From NCBI RefSeq assembly GCF_019634845.1, contig NZ_JAHCAQ010000009.1, forward strand, positions 1-64,000: DNA of 64,000 nucleotides, in the 5' to 3' direction. The position numbers were made by a program, and so were the translations under genes. Below are positions 57,834 through 64,000 of the stretch, piece by piece (within the stretch, counting starts at the first letter, position 1; each line of letters starts with the position of its first letter). Below the pieces are notes generated by a model. That model was not told the origin of the DNA. It did not search any database and saw nothing but the letters and a program-made list of their open reading frames with translations. The stretch is from Dokdonella sp. (lineage in GTDB: Bacteria > Pseudomonadota > Gammaproteobacteria > Xanthomonadales > Rhodanobacteraceae).

Positions 57834-58340
57834 ATGAACACCGCATTTCGTATCGCGTTTTCGGTTCTGCTCGTGGCAGGCGTCGCAGCGTGTGCGAAGA
57901 AGGCCGTCAAGCCGACCACCACCGAGACGCCAGCCGTCACCGAGACCCAGCCGGTCGCGCCGAGTGGCCGTTACACGCGAGACAGCCTCGACTCCGATTC
58001 GTGCCTGCGCCAGCGCGTGGTCTACTTCGACCTCGACAAGACCGAGATCAAGCCGCAGTTCGCAGCGCAGATCGCCTGCCATGCTGAGTACCTGCGCCAG
58101 TTCCCCGACGCGCGCGTGACGCTGGAAGGCAACGCCGACGAGCGCGGTTCACGCGAGTACAACCTCGGCCTCGGTGAGCGTCGCGGCAACGCCGTGTCGA
58201 GCGCGCTGACCGCCGCCGGCGCGACGTCGAGCCAGCTCAATGTCGTCAGCTACGGCGAAGAGCGGCCGGTCTGCCGTCAGCACAACGAAGAGTGCTGGTC
58301 GAAGAACCGCCGCGTCGAGATCGTCTACACCGCGCGGTAA
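57834..58340 (+). CDS. pal: Peptidoglycan-associated lipoprotein Pal
   Basis: Outer-membrane lipoprotein of 168 residues. The lipobox ends at Cys20 (VAGVAAC), a Thr/Pro-rich linker follows, and the OmpA-C domain has VYFDLDKTEIKP and the peptidoglycan (DAP)-binding segment LEGNADERGSREYNLGLGERR. It is separated from tolB by 126 bp, so an internal promoter is plausible, as in E. coli. Confidence 0.96.
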   Translation: MNTAFRIAFSVLLVAGVAACAKKAVKPTTTETPAVTETQPVAPSGRYTRDSLDSDSCLRQRVVYFDLDKTEIKPQFAAQIACHAEYLRQFPDARVTLEGNADERGSREYNLGLGERRGNAVSSALTAAGATSSQLNVVSYGEERPVCRQHNEECWSKNRRVEIVYTAR

Positions 58341-58346
58341 GCCGGC

Positions 58347-59213
58347 ATGAAGGTCGCGTTCCGCGATGCACTCGCAACGGCAGCCACGCTGGCTGCCGTT
58401 GCCATTTTCGCCGCGCCGCTGCAGGCGCAGGATCGACTGTCGCTGGCCGACCGCGTGGCGCGGCTGGAACAGCAGCAGGCCAACCCGCAGGACGGCGCGG
58501 TCGGCATGGTCAACCGCGTCCAGGAGCTGCAGACCCAGGTGCAGATCCTGCAGGGCCAGGTCGAGGAACTGCAGCATGCGCTCGACGAAGCCCGCCAGCG
58601 CAGCAAGGAACAGTATGTCGACCTCGACTCGCGGCTCGGTCGGCTTGAAGGTCGCGCCGCGCCCGCAGCCGCCGCGGCAACGAGCGGCACGCAGCCGCAG
58701 CCACCTGATGTGAACCTGGGCGGCCCGGCCACGACGCCTGCGGCACCGGCTGCCGGCAACGGCAAGCCGACCGCTGCCGATCGCGCCGCCGACGGCGCGC
58801 CGGCCACGGCCGCTGCCGATCCAGCCGCCGAGTCGGCCGGCTACAACGAGGCGTTCAGCGCGCTCAAGGATGGCCGCTATGCCGAATCGGCACGGCGCTT
58901 CCAGGGTTTCATCGACCAGTATCCGAACAGCGAGCTGGCCGCCAATGCCTGGTACTGGCTCGGCGAGTCGTACTACGCCACCCAGAACTATCCCATTGCG
59001 TTGGAATCGTTCCAGACCTTGCTGACGCGCTTTCCGCGCAGCCAGAAGGCGCCCGACGCGCTGCTCAAGGTCGGTTACAGCCAGTACGAACTCAAACAGT
59101 TCGATGCCGCGCGCGGCACGCTCGACGAGGTCGTGCGGCGTTATCCCGACACCACCGTCGCCCGCCTCGCCCAGGGTCGCCTGCGCGCGCTGGCCACCGA
59201 CGCGGTGCACTGA
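58347..59213 (+). CDS. cpoB: Cell division coordinator CpoB (YbgF)
   Basis: Periplasmic protein of 288 residues, last gene of the Tol-Pal cluster, linking outer-membrane constriction to peptidoglycan synthesis. It has a signal peptide, an N-terminal trimerisation coiled coil (about 30-100, LADRVARLEQQQ), an Ala/Pro-rich linker and a C-terminal TPR domain (about 165-285) with YNEAFSALKDGRYAESARRF and NAWYWLGESYYATQNY. It is 6 bp from pal. Confidence 0.94.
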   Translation: MKVAFRDALATAATLAAVAIFAAPLQAQDRLSLADRVARLEQQQANPQDGAVGMVNRVQELQTQVQILQGQVEELQHALDEARQRSKEQYVDLDSRLGRLEGRAAPAAAAATSGTQPQPPDVNLGGPATTPAAPAAGNGKPTAADRAADGAPATAAADPAAESAGYNEAFSALKDGRYAESARRFQGFIDQYPNSELAANAWYWLGESYYATQNYPIALESFQTLLTRFPRSQKAPDALLKVGYSQYELKQFDAARGTLDEVVRRYPDTTVARLAQGRLRALATDAVH

Positions 59214-59224
59214 GCGGCACGACG

Positions 59225-59929
59225 ATGGGCAGCGCCGACCGCGCCGTCGCGGACGGCGAAATCGACTTGGCAGGCGAGGCGGCGCAGTTGCCGCGCCTGC
59301 GCCTGAGCGAGATCTTCCTGTCCCTGCAGGGTGAGGCCGACGCGGTCGGCTGGCCGACCGTGTTCGTGCGTCTCACCGGCTGCCCGCTGCGCTGCGTGTG
59401 GTGCGACACGGCCTACGCCTTCCATGGCGGCCAGTGGCATACGATCGATGCGATCCTCGAGGCGGTGGCCGGCCACGGCGTGCGGCACGTGTGCGTGACC
59501 GGCGGTGAGCCGCTGGCGCAGAAGCGCTGCCTCGTGCTGCTGGAACGCCTGTGCGATGCCGGCTACGCGGTGTCGCTGGAGACCTCCGGTGCGCTCGATG
59601 TCGCCGCCGTCGACCCGCGCGTACGCAAGGTGGTCGACCTCAAGGCGCCCGGATCGGGCGAGGCGGCGCGCAATCTGTGGAGCAACCTCGACCATCTGCT
59701 GCCGCATGACCAGCTCAAGATCGTGATCGCCGACCGCGGCGACTACGAGTGGGCGGTGGCGCGCCTGCACGAGCACGCGCTCGCGCAGCGTTGCCAGGTA
59801 CTGCTGTCGCCGGTCCATGGTCGCCTGGCGCCACGCGAACTCGCGCAATGGATCCTCGCCGACCGGTTGCCGGTACGCTTCCAGTTGCAACTGCACAAGC
59901 AGTTGTGGGGCGATCTGCCCGGCCACTGA
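59225..59929 (+). CDS. queE: 7-carboxy-7-deazaguanine synthase QueE
   Basis: Radical SAM enzyme that forms the 7-deazaguanine core in the queuosine pathway. The 234-residue protein has the CX3CX2C cluster motif (Cys53, Cys57, Cys60 in [11 protein letters not shown]), [10 protein letters not shown] for substrate binding and VCVTGGEPL for SAM. The first ~25 residues are extra to the family core, so the true start may be slightly downstream. It lies 11 bp after cpoB. Confidence 0.94.
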   Translation: MGSADRAVADGEIDLAGEAAQLPRLRLSEIFLSLQGEADAVGWPTVFVRLTGCPLRCVWCDTAYAFHGGQWHTIDAILEAVAGHGVRHVCVTGGEPLAQKRCLVLLERLCDAGYAVSLETSGALDVAAVDPRVRKVVDLKAPGSGEAARNLWSNLDHLLPHDQLKIVIADRGDYEWAVARLHEHALAQRCQVLLSPVHGRLAPRELAQWILADRLPVRFQLQLHKQLWGDLPGH

Positions 59930-59930
59930 C

Positions 59931-60614
59931 ATGACAGCGATCACCACACCCGCTCGCGCCGTCGTGCTCGTCTCGGGCGGCATGGACTCGGCTGTCACGC
60001 TCGCCCTCGCCCGCGAACGTGGCCTGGTCTGCCATGCGCTCGGTGTCGATTACGGCCAGCGGCATGGTTCGGAGCTGGCCGCCGCGCGCCGCGTCGCGGC
60101 CGCACTGGGCGCGGTCGAGCACAAGCTCGTGCGTGTCGACCTGCGCAGCATCGGTGGCTCGGCGCTGACCGCCGACATCGCGGTGCCGGAGCCCGGCGGT
60201 GCCGGCATCCCGGTCACCTACGTGCCGGCACGCAACACGATCATGTTGTCGATCGCGCTGGGCTGGGCCGAAGTGCTCGGCGCACGCGAGATCCACTGCG
60301 GCGTCAACGCGGTGGACTATTCCGGCTATCCCGATTGCCGGCCCGCGTTCATCGCGGCGTTCGAGGCCCTGGCGAATGTGGCCACGAAGGCCGGCGTCGA
60401 AGGCGCGCCGATGGCGATCCACGCCCCGCTCATGCGCTTGGGCAAGGCCGACATCGTGCGCGAAGGGTTGCGTCTGGGCGTCGACTTCGCGCTGACCGTG
60501 TCGTGCTATCAGGCCGACGACGACGGTCGCGCATGCGGTCACTGCGATGCCTGCGAGCTGCGAGCCGATGGCTTCCGCACTGCCGGCGTGGCCGACCCGA
60601 CACGCTACCGTTGA
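59931..60614 (+). CDS. queC: 7-cyano-7-deazaguanine synthase QueC
   Basis: ATP-dependent enzyme that converts CDG to preQ0. The 227-residue protein has the PP-loop SGGMDS at 15-20, [28 protein letters not shown], and the C-terminal zinc-binding cysteines in [20 protein letters not shown]. It starts right after the queE stop, so the two form one unit. Confidence 0.96.
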   Translation: MTAITTPARAVVLVSGGMDSAVTLALARERGLVCHALGVDYGQRHGSELAAARRVAAALGAVEHKLVRVDLRSIGGSALTADIAVPEPGGAGIPVTYVPARNTIMLSIALGWAEVLGAREIHCGVNAVDYSGYPDCRPAFIAAFEALANVATKAGVEGAPMAIHAPLMRLGKADIVREGLRLGVDFALTVSCYQADDDGRACGHCDACELRADGFRTAGVADPTRYR

Positions 60615-60769
60615 ACCCGGTGCGCGGTTAAACTGCGCGACCCCCATGCGCCTCGGCCCATCTCGCAGATGCGTGGCGGCAGCGTGGGTACCCAAGCCCG
60701 TGCGCCTCCAGCATGTGGCCGAGCGGAAGTGATTGTCGCGCCGCGCTGGCGCGTGATTTGGTTGCAGCA

Positions 60770-60844
60770 GGGCCGTTAGCTCAGCGGTAGAGCAGTGGAC
60801 TTTTAATCCATTGGTCGATGGTTCGATCCCATCACGGCCCACCA
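60770..60844 (+). tRNA. tRNA-Lys (anticodon UUU)
   Basis: A 72-base tRNA body plus an encoded CCA end (60842-60844). The acceptor stem GGGCCGT pairs with ACGGCCC. The D arm has AGCTCAGCGGTAGAGC, the anticodon loop is CTTTTAA with anticodon TTT, and the T arm has GGTTCGATCCC. It follows queC by 155 bp. Confidence 0.97.
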
Positions 60845-61031
60845 CTTCCAGAACATCACACGCTGCACCGGCTCCAGGCCGCGCGGCGCAGCGCCGGTCG
60901 TGGCGCGATGTCGCGGCCTGCGTCCACGTCGATGTCCGTGCCGCGTTGGCCGTGACGGCCACGCGCGTTGGTCACGTGCTTCCGCTGCGGTGGTTGCCGG
61001 CCGGTCGCGCGGTGCCGGCCTGGCGCCGGCG

Positions 61032-61451
61032 TCAACGGTGGAATTGGCCGGCGGCTTCGGGCTGGAAGGTGATTGCGGTCACGCGCAGGCGCAGCCGGTG
61101 GCCATCGGGCGTGGTCCAGTCGATGGTCTGGCCGAGCGTGAGTCCGAGCAGGGCCGCGCCGACCGGTGCGAGCACCGACACCCGGCCCTTGGCCGCGTCG
61201 GCCTCGGCGGGGTAGCACAGCGTCAGCACGTGTTCCTTGTGGCCGATCTCCTCGACGCAGGTCACGGTCGAATTCATCGTGACCAGGTTGGCCGGAATCT
61301 TCTCCGGCGCCACCACATTGGCACGGTCCAGTTCCTGGCGCAGCGCCTGCGCCGTCGCATTGTGTTGCCACTGCGGCATGTCGAGCAGCGCATCGAGGCG
61401 ATCGAAATCGCGGCTGCTCATGGTGATTGCGGGGGACGCCTGGTGTGACAT
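61032..61451 (-). CDS. rnk: Regulator of nucleoside diphosphate kinase (Rnk), GreA/GreB-like
   Basis: A 139-residue RNA-polymerase-binding protein related to the C-terminal half of GreA/GreB. It has RLDALLD at the start of the coiled-coil, VTMNSTVTCVEE, YPAEADAAKGRVSVLAPVGAALLGLTLGQTIDW and a C-terminal FQPEAAGQF similar to E. coli Rnk. Rnk lacks the acidic Gre tip and competes for the secondary channel. The ATG at 61451 has GGAG seven bases upstream. A terminator-like hairpin sits immediately before that site. Confidence 0.9.
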   Translation of the reverse strand: MSHQASPAITMSSRDFDRLDALLDMPQWQHNATAQALRQELDRANVVAPEKIPANLVTMNSTVTCVEEIGHKEHVLTLCYPAEADAAKGRVSVLAPVGAALLGLTLGQTIDWTTPDGHRLRLRVTAITFQPEAAGQFHR

Positions 61452-61466
61452 GCTGCGCTCCAATGC

Positions 61467-61490
61467 AAAAAGCGGCGCACCCGGGCGCCG
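61467..61490 (-). terminator. Intrinsic terminator-like hairpin in the rnk leader
   Basis: Read on the minus strand: CGGCGC, loop CCGGGT, GCGCCG, then C and TTTTT. This all-GC 6-bp stem followed by five Ts is the only classical intrinsic-terminator shape I found in the window. Its T-run ends about 6 bases before the GGAG of rnk, leaving no room for a promoter in between, so rnk transcripts would pass through it. Confidence 0.65.
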
Positions 61491-61517
61491 TCCAGCACGA
61501 TAGACAAGTGGACACCG

Positions 61518-61546
61518 ACACTAGCCGTTGGCACGGTGCGATTCAA
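61518..61546 (-). promoter_or_regulatory. Candidate sigma-70 promoter of rnk
   Basis: On the minus strand TTGAAT (61546-61541), a 17-bp spacer and TAGTGT (61523-61518). The match to consensus is 4/6 and 3/6. Initiation near 61511 would give a leader of about 60 nt containing the hairpin at 61467-61490. Confidence 0.35.
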
Positions 61547-61809
61547 GCGCTTGACTTCGCACCCGCGTACGGGCCGCGCCAAGCGCCCGCTGACACGGGC
61601 AGGCGCGGCGACGGTGGCCGCGTGGGCGACGGGCAGTGGGGTCGTGGCGCCGGCTCGCGCCGCGTGGCGGCAGCGGCGACAGTGGACGCTTGCCCGAACC
61701 GGCAAGCGTCCGCCGCCATGACCGTTGCCCAATCCTCGCGCCCGTGCAAGCCAATCCATGCGCCGTGCCGGGGAAGGCAGAGGGCTCAGGCGGCATGGGG
61801 CGACCGAAC

Positions 61810-62997
61810 TCAGGTCCGCACGAAGATTTCCACCCGACGGTTGAGCTGGCGACCGCCGGGGTTGTCCTTGCCGCCAATCTCGTTGGGTGCCACCGGTTGG
61901 GTTTCGCCAAAGCCCCGCGCCTTGGCGTCGCTCGCCACGCCACGCTGCCGCAACGCCGCCAGCACCGCCTGCGCGCGCCGTTCGGACAGGCCCTGGTTGT
62001 AGTCGTCGCTGCCCTTGGCATCGGTATGACCACGGACTTCCATTGCCGCTGTGGGCAGTTTTTCAAGCGCGCCGGCCAGCGCGTCCAGCACCGCTCCGGC
62101 ATCGCTGCGGATCTCGGCCTTGTCGAAATCGAACAACACCTTGTCATTGAGGGTGACGACGAAACCGCACGGTGCGCCGGAGGGCCTGAACTTGTCCAAC
62201 GGCGGGAAGCGCCCGGCGGGCGGCAACGGTGGCAGCGGCGCCATGCGCACCTCGCGCGCCGGTGCGCCGACGGTGCCGGTGCCGTTGCCACGGTTCTCGA
62301 CGATGCCATCGGGCCCGCCCACCCAGCGCCCGGAGCCGTCGGCACGCACGTCGACTTCACCGTATTCACCCACCCAATGGCCGGAACCATCGCCGCGGTT
62401 CTCGATCGAACCGAAATCCCCGACCCAGGTGCCGCCGCCCTTGCCGTCCAGCTCGATGTTGCCGAATTCGCCGACGTAGCTGCCCGACCCGTCGCTGCGC
62501 ACCTCGAACGTGCCGGCGCCATTGACGATATGGCCGCTGCCATCGGCATTGACCTGCACCACATCGTCGCCGGTGACGGCCAGCCCGCTGCCATCGGCAG
62601 CAATGTTGAACACGCCCTGCTCGCCGACCCGTTGCAGGTTGCCTGCGGCATCGACGTTGGTGAAGCCGCTCTCGTTGACCAGTGCGCCATCGGTGGCGCA
62701 ATTGGCCGGACGAACGCTGATGCCGGCCACCGGCTTGATCAGGGCGTGCATGGACGCTTCCAGCTGGCGCTGCGCGGGGCCGCTGCCAGTGATGCTCGGC
62801 ACCATGATGGGTGGGATCACCGGGAACTCGACGCCAGCGGTCGCCGTGTTGCCGGCTTCATCTTCCGCGGGACCAGCGGCCACAGGCGCTGCGCTGGCCG
62901 CCGCCTGCGGCTGGCTGGGTTCCGGTGAGGGCGATTGCTGTCCGCAGGCCGATACCAGCACGACGAGACAAGCCAGCGACAGGGTACGCACACGCAT
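61810..62997 (-). CDS. OmpA-family lipoprotein with a 17-residue tandem-repeat region
   Basis: A 395-residue lipoprotein. The lipobox ends at Cys18 (LVSAC), then comes a Pro/Ala-rich linker (19-60), a helical segment (about 65-105), seven consecutive 17-residue repeats (112-230) of the form x-hydrophobic-x-V-x-x-DGSG-x-x-VG-x-x-G, a Pro-rich hinge, and a C-terminal OmpA domain (about 280-395) with VLFDFDKAEIRSDAG and GHTDAKGSDDYNQGLSERRA for peptidoglycan binding. The ATG at 62997 is chosen for the signal peptide. The role may be an envelope spacer or surface-exposed stalk; this is inferred. Confidence 0.88.
   Translation of the reverse strand: MRVRTLSLACLVVLVSACGQQSPSPEPSQPQAAASAAPVAAGPAEDEAGNTATAGVEFPVIPPIMVPSITGSGPAQRQLEASMHALIKPVAGISVRPANCATDGALVNESGFTNVDAAGNLQRVGEQGVFNIAADGSGLAVTGDDVVQVNADGSGHIVNGAGTFEVRSDGSGSYVGEFGNIELDGKGGGTWVGDFGSIENRGDGSGHWVGEYGEVDVRADGSGRWVGGPDGIVENRGNGTGTVGAPAREVRMAPLPPLPPAGRFPPLDKFRPSGAPCGFVVTLNDKVLFDFDKAEIRSDAGAVLDALAGALEKLPTAAMEVRGHTDAKGSDDYNQGLSERRAQAVLAALRQRGVASDAKARGFGETQPVAPNEIGGKDNPGGRQLNRRVEIFVRT
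62308..62664 (-). repeat. Seven 51-bp coding repeats (17-residue period)
   Basis: Within the OmpA-type lipoprotein gene, residues 112-230 divide into seven units of exactly 17 residues without gaps. Four of the seven contain DGSG at positions 7-10, and most have a hydrophobic/aromatic residue then Val at positions 12-13. The units have diverged at DNA level, so the array is old rather than recently amplified. Confidence 0.85.
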
Positions 62998-63089
62998 GCA
63001 ACGACTCCTTGGAAATGGGGTCATGTATTTAACCACGGGACCTATTGGGCTTTGGTAACCGAAGGTGGCCGAGAAGTCCGCTACCCGCC

Positions 63090-63338
63090 ATGAACGCGGA
63101 GGCCCATCGGCCTCGCAGATGCAGTCCTGATGAGGCTCGCATCGAGGCTTCACTTGCGCGCATCACCATGCTTCACGAGTCGCAGGAAAGCTTGACGCCG
63201 GAAGATGGGGCGCTGGTTGCTTCAATCCTCTCGGGGAAGTTGCCTGTCGATGATCCTGTTGACGATGGCGATGCTGGGATCGTTGTTCGGTTTGATCTGC
63301 GTCTGGATCATGCGTCTTGTCCATGCGGCGGTGGCTGA
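63090..63338 (+). CDS. Small hypothetical ORF, doubtful
   Basis: An 82-codon frame from an ATG at 63090. The middle part (EARIEASLARITMLHESQESLTPEDGALVASILSG) is protein-like and helical; the end is less so. An overlapping frame from 63250 encodes a hydrophobic helix (MILLTMAMLGSLFGLICVWI), so a frameshift or two small ORFs are both possible. GC content is lower here than in the neighbouring genes. I recognise no family. Confidence 0.3.
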   Translation: MNAEAHRPRRCSPDEARIEASLARITMLHESQESLTPEDGALVASILSGKLPVDDPVDDGDAGIVVRFDLRLDHASCPCGGG

Positions 63339-63480
63339 TGCGTCCGCAGACGTGTGCGATGCCTGCGGTGCTTTCGGGGCCGTTTCTGGATCTTGCCGAG
63401 ACAGACCGGCTTTGATCACCTGTTGCATGGTCTGTTTCCGTGCCGTCAATCCGCACGCTTCCCGCCATCGGCCTTGGTGA
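63250..63480 (+). CDS. Small membrane-helix ORF, doubtful
   Basis: A 76-codon frame starting at an ATG at 63250 whose first ~25 residues form one hydrophobic helix, followed by a Cys-rich tail. It overlaps the preceding small ORF in another frame. No ribosome-binding site is convincing. It could be a genuine small membrane protein or the shifted continuation of the previous frame. Confidence 0.25.
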   Translation: MILLTMAMLGSLFGLICVWIMRLVHAAVADASADVCDACGAFGAVSGSCRDRPALITCCMVCFRAVNPHASRHRPW

Positions 63481-63499
63481 CGATGGGTACCCGCGTTGA

Positions 63500-63769
63500 G
63501 CCTTTCCCCATCGGCTCGCCGCGGGCACGCTGCCGATGCGGCACGGCATCGCGGCGGCGCATCCGTTCAGTGGCCAGCTGGCGGCGATCGAAGGTCCCTC
63601 AGCTGGAGTGGATGCACTGGCCCTGTCGGTGGATGTGGATCCGGGCCGTGTACCCTAGCGGTCCGTGTTTGCGGCGACGACGGACGATGGCTCCACTGTG
63701 GCCGATGCGACATGGCCGCTTTCGTGGCATCAAGCGGAGCAGCGGACGCCCGAAGACTCGCAAAACTGA
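63500..63769 (+). pseudogene. Possible gene remnant with an internal TAG
   Basis: One frame reads protein-like sequence on both sides of a TAG at 63656-63658: before it GTLPMRHGIAAAHPFSGQLA and DALALSVDVDPGRVP, after it SVFAATTDDGSTVADATW, with a TGA at 63767. No homologue comes to mind and no clear start exists. It may be the decayed 3' part of a gene next to dusA, or chance. Confidence 0.3.
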
Positions 63770-63775
63770 CCGATC

Positions 63776-64000
63776 ATGAGCGCAACCGATCCGCACGAAA
63801 ACAGGGGTAAGGCATTGGAGTTGCGCGAAACATCGCGTTACGAGGCATCCGTGCGCCTGTCCGTCGCGCCGATGATGGACTGGACCGACCGTCATTGCCG
63901 CTACTTCCATCGCTTGCTGGCGCCGCATGCGCTGCTCTATACCGAAATGGTCACTGCGCCGGCGGTATTGCATGGCGACCGCGAGCACCTGCTCGGATTC
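63776..64000 (+). CDS. dusA: tRNA-dihydrouridine synthase DusA, 3' end outside the window
   Basis: FMN-dependent reductase that makes dihydrouridine in the D-loop of tRNA. The first 75 residues are visible, with the Dus signature [20 protein letters not shown] and [14 protein letters not shown], which is typical of DusA. The ATG at 63776 gives a 27-residue lead before the signature, which is acceptable for the family. The gene continues past base 64000. Confidence 0.92.
   Translation, partial: MSATDPHENRGKALELRETSRYEASVRLSVAPMMDWTDRHCRYFHRLLAPHALLYTEMVTAPAVLHGDREHLLGF

Larger units (their letters stand above)
61464..61809. other. Intergenic region between rnk and the OmpA-type lipoprotein gene
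   Basis: About 345 bp between two minus-strand genes. Apart from the rnk leader hairpin and candidate promoter, I see nothing convincing: no RNA gene, and open frames without recognisable products. The part from 61555 to 61809 has no assignable function. Confidence 0.5.

Overview
The window is a compact, high-GC chromosomal segment from a gammaproteobacterium. Gene content and order point to the Lysobacterales (Xanthomonadales): a yggT-proC-yggS cluster divergent from pilT, a ruvC-ruvA-kup-ruvB-ybgC-tolQRAB-pal-cpoB-queE-queC-tRNA-Lys block, bamD divergent from rluD, and a multicopy repeat of a type I recall from that order. A Rhodanobacteraceae (Dokdonella-like) source is a guess from the style of the secreted proteins. 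Most of the segment is core chromosome; no phage, insertion sequence or CRISPR array was found.

Layout. 1-4.8 kb: arfB, an acyltransferase, a GFA-family protein, a D-glycerate 3-kinase-like gene divergent from pdxH, a small NIF3-like protein and a cobalamin-binding-like protein. 4.8-10.8 kb: yggT, proC, yggS, pilT, a macro-domain hydrolase, a TGA-interrupted ORF and mgtE. 10.9-15.7 kb: an MCE/Mla-type lipid-transport operon on the minus strand, split between permease and ATPase by about 1.3 kb of inverted 96-bp tandem arrays around a palindrome-bearing element. 15.8-25.4 kb: thrE-type exporter, SulP transporter, dps, hrpA and two secreted proteins of unknown function. 25.5-31.9 kb: relA, a Ser/Thr kinase with a helical-repeat tail, an NRDE protein and an RHH-PIN toxin-antitoxin pair.

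32.1-36.1 kb is the most plastic part: a surface protein with six Ig-like repeats, then debris (a copy of the nadE 5' end, a decayed Ig repeat, and a beta-helix gene with a lost start codon and a probably cut 3' end), then intact nadE. 37.9-46.7 kb: bamD, rluD, pgeF, a serine hydrolase, folK, clpB behind a sigma-32-type promoter, an FmdB-type zinc ribbon and a DUF3011 protein. 46.9-60.8 kb: aspS, an alpha/beta hydrolase, the ruv genes with kup inserted, the complete Tol-Pal envelope machine, queuosine genes queE/queC and tRNA-Lys. 60.8-64 kb: rnk behind a terminator-like hairpin, an OmpA-type lipoprotein with a 17-residue repeat stalk, a low-quality stretch of possible gene remains, and the start of dusA, which runs off the right edge.

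Functional themes are envelope integrity (Mla-like system, BamD, Tol-Pal, OmpA-type lipoproteins), stress response (RelA, ClpB, Dps, ArfB) and housekeeping. The best leads for new biology are the inverted 96-bp arrays inside the lipid-transport operon, the hairpin directly ahead of rnk, the 17-residue-period OmpA lipoprotein, and the rearranged Ig-repeat/nadE region.
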